Assembly: GCA_026125665.1 (NCBI GenBank)
Contig: JAHCKS010000037.1
Coordinates: 1 to 43,414 of the forward strand
Reading direction: 5' to 3'
Source: Rubrivivax sp.
GTDB taxonomy: Bacteria; Pseudomonadota; Gammaproteobacteria; Burkholderiales; Burkholderiaceae_C
DNA: 43,414 bases
Under the pieces are notes generated by a model. It was given only the letters and a program-made list of their open reading frames with translations. It was not told where the DNA came from and searched no databases. A program made the translations under genes and the position numbers. Of the stretch, positions 42,867 through 43,414 are shown one piece after another. Positions within the stretch are counted from its first letter, which is position 1, and each line of letters starts with the position of its first letter.

Positions 42867-43414
42867 ATGAAGAACGAACAGCTGCCGGGCGCGGCCCTCC
42901 AGGTCGCAGGCCCGCCCGGCATCAAGGTCAGGCAGCCGCCCGTGCTCTTCAGCAAGACGCAGGCGCTGATCCGGCAGATCTCGGCCCGCCTGGGCGGCCC
43001 GCTCGTGGCCTACTGGAACGGCCCGCGCGGCTCGGTGTGCCACTCCGACGTCGTGGCGCTGTACCACCTGCTCGAGCGGCTCGGCCGGCACGAGACGATC
43101 CACCTGTTCCTCAAGTCCGACGGCGGCAGCGGCCAGGTGTCGCTGCGCCTGGTGAGCCTGCTTCGCCAGCACTGCGCTCGTCTGGTGGCGCTGGTGCCGC
43201 TGCAGTGCGCTTCGGCGGCGACGATGATCGCGCTCGGCGCCGACAGTATCCGCATGGGCCCGACGGCCTACCTGACGGCGGTGGACACGTCGCTGCACCA
43301 CGCGCTGTCTCCGGTGGACCGCGACAACGACCTCGTCGGCGTCAGCCTCGACGAGCTGCAGCGCGTCATCCGCCTGTGGCGCGAGCAGCAGGGCCGGGGC
43401 GACGCGGCGGCGCA
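42867..43414 (+). CDS. SDH-family Clp-fold serine protease (partial)
   Basis: The first 182 residues are present; the gene continues beyond the window. The protein resembles the SDH_protease/SppA-ClpP fold group. IHLFLKSDGGSGQVSLRLV forms the oxyanion-hole strand, and VALVPLQCASAATMIALGAD contains the candidate nucleophile Ser (CASAATM), followed by SIRMGPTAYLTAVD as in Clp-like folds. No signal peptide or membrane helix is seen in the available part. GAGAAG lies just upstream of the ATG. It is directly downstream of the tRNA-like elements on the same strand, so one transcript may contain both. Confidence 0.8.
   Translation, partial: MKNEQLPGAALQVAGPPGIKVRQPPVLFSKTQALIRQISARLGGPLVAYWNGPRGSVCHSDVVALYHLLERLGRHETIHLFLKSDGGSGQVSLRLVSLLRQHCARLVALVPLQCASAATMIALGADSIRMGPTAYLTAVDTSLHHALSPVDRDNDLVGVSLDELQRVIRLWREQQGRGDAAA

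Overview
The window is a GC-rich (roughly 70 percent) chromosomal segment with dense genes, few promoters of recognisable strength, and many GTG and TTG starts preceded by good Shine-Dalgarno sequences. Gene content points to a betaproteobacterium of the order Burkholderiales, probably near Rubrivivax, Methylibium or Piscinibacter. The indicators are a fused acyl-CoA mutase IcmF, a kynurenine-anthranilate module, CoaX, LigD with Ku, TRAP transporters and a CadR-type regulator. This placement is inferred from gene content and base composition; no 16S rRNA gene is present.

Layout. 0.2-1.9 kb: a YCII/DGPF protein with its partner ECF42-type sigma factor. 1.9-5.2 kb: icmF, with a palindromic LiuR-like operator upstream. 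5.4-10 kb: coaX, a membrane hybrid histidine kinase, a CBS protein and a DUF418 membrane protein. 10-13.9 kb: an aminobenzoate-type CoA ligase divergent from kynU-kynA, a tryptophan to anthranilate to anthraniloyl-CoA route with an operator-like dyad between the divergent genes. 13.9-14.4 kb: a gene-free stretch holding two long inverted repeats built from one repeated core. 14.4-18.4 kb: an ArsR/SRPBCC/DUF5655 operon, a 67-residue membrane protein and a CadC-like TPR regulator. 18.5-21.4 kb: aminopeptidase P and a ROK sugar kinase broken by a 71-bp partial duplication.

21.4-22.8 kb: two tandem hemerythrin-domain genes, each with an FNR/DNR-like box 70.5 bp ahead of its start codon. 22.9-33.2 kb: an accessory catabolic and sensing block with a TRAP binding protein, a hybrid kinase, a PhnD-like binding protein and cytochrome b561. 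It also holds DctM, DctQ, a [2Fe-2S] ferredoxin, a glutamine-synthetase-like ligase and a Rieske oxygenase. The ligase and oxygenase overlap by 4 bp, which suggests an amine glutamylation and oxygenation pathway. 33.2-35.1 kb: CadR, its metal-response promoter, a CDF-type transporter and a DoxX protein. 35.1-41.5 kb: DUF72, a hydrolase overlapping ligD, ku and a MerR/TPR protein, forming a bacterial NHEJ locus.

41.5-43.4 kb is the least conventional part. A small HTH gene faces a strong promoter across a shared palindrome. That promoter would drive a structured RNA of about 320 nt ending at a GNRA-loop terminator. Beyond it lie a boxA-like sequence, a long hairpin and two tRNA-shaped elements with encoded CCA ends. 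By position, both carry C instead of the near-invariant U33. The first has a degenerate T arm; the second folds perfectly, with a CGG anticodon. A Clp-fold serine protease gene follows and runs off the window. All functional assignments come from reading motifs; no database searches were run.
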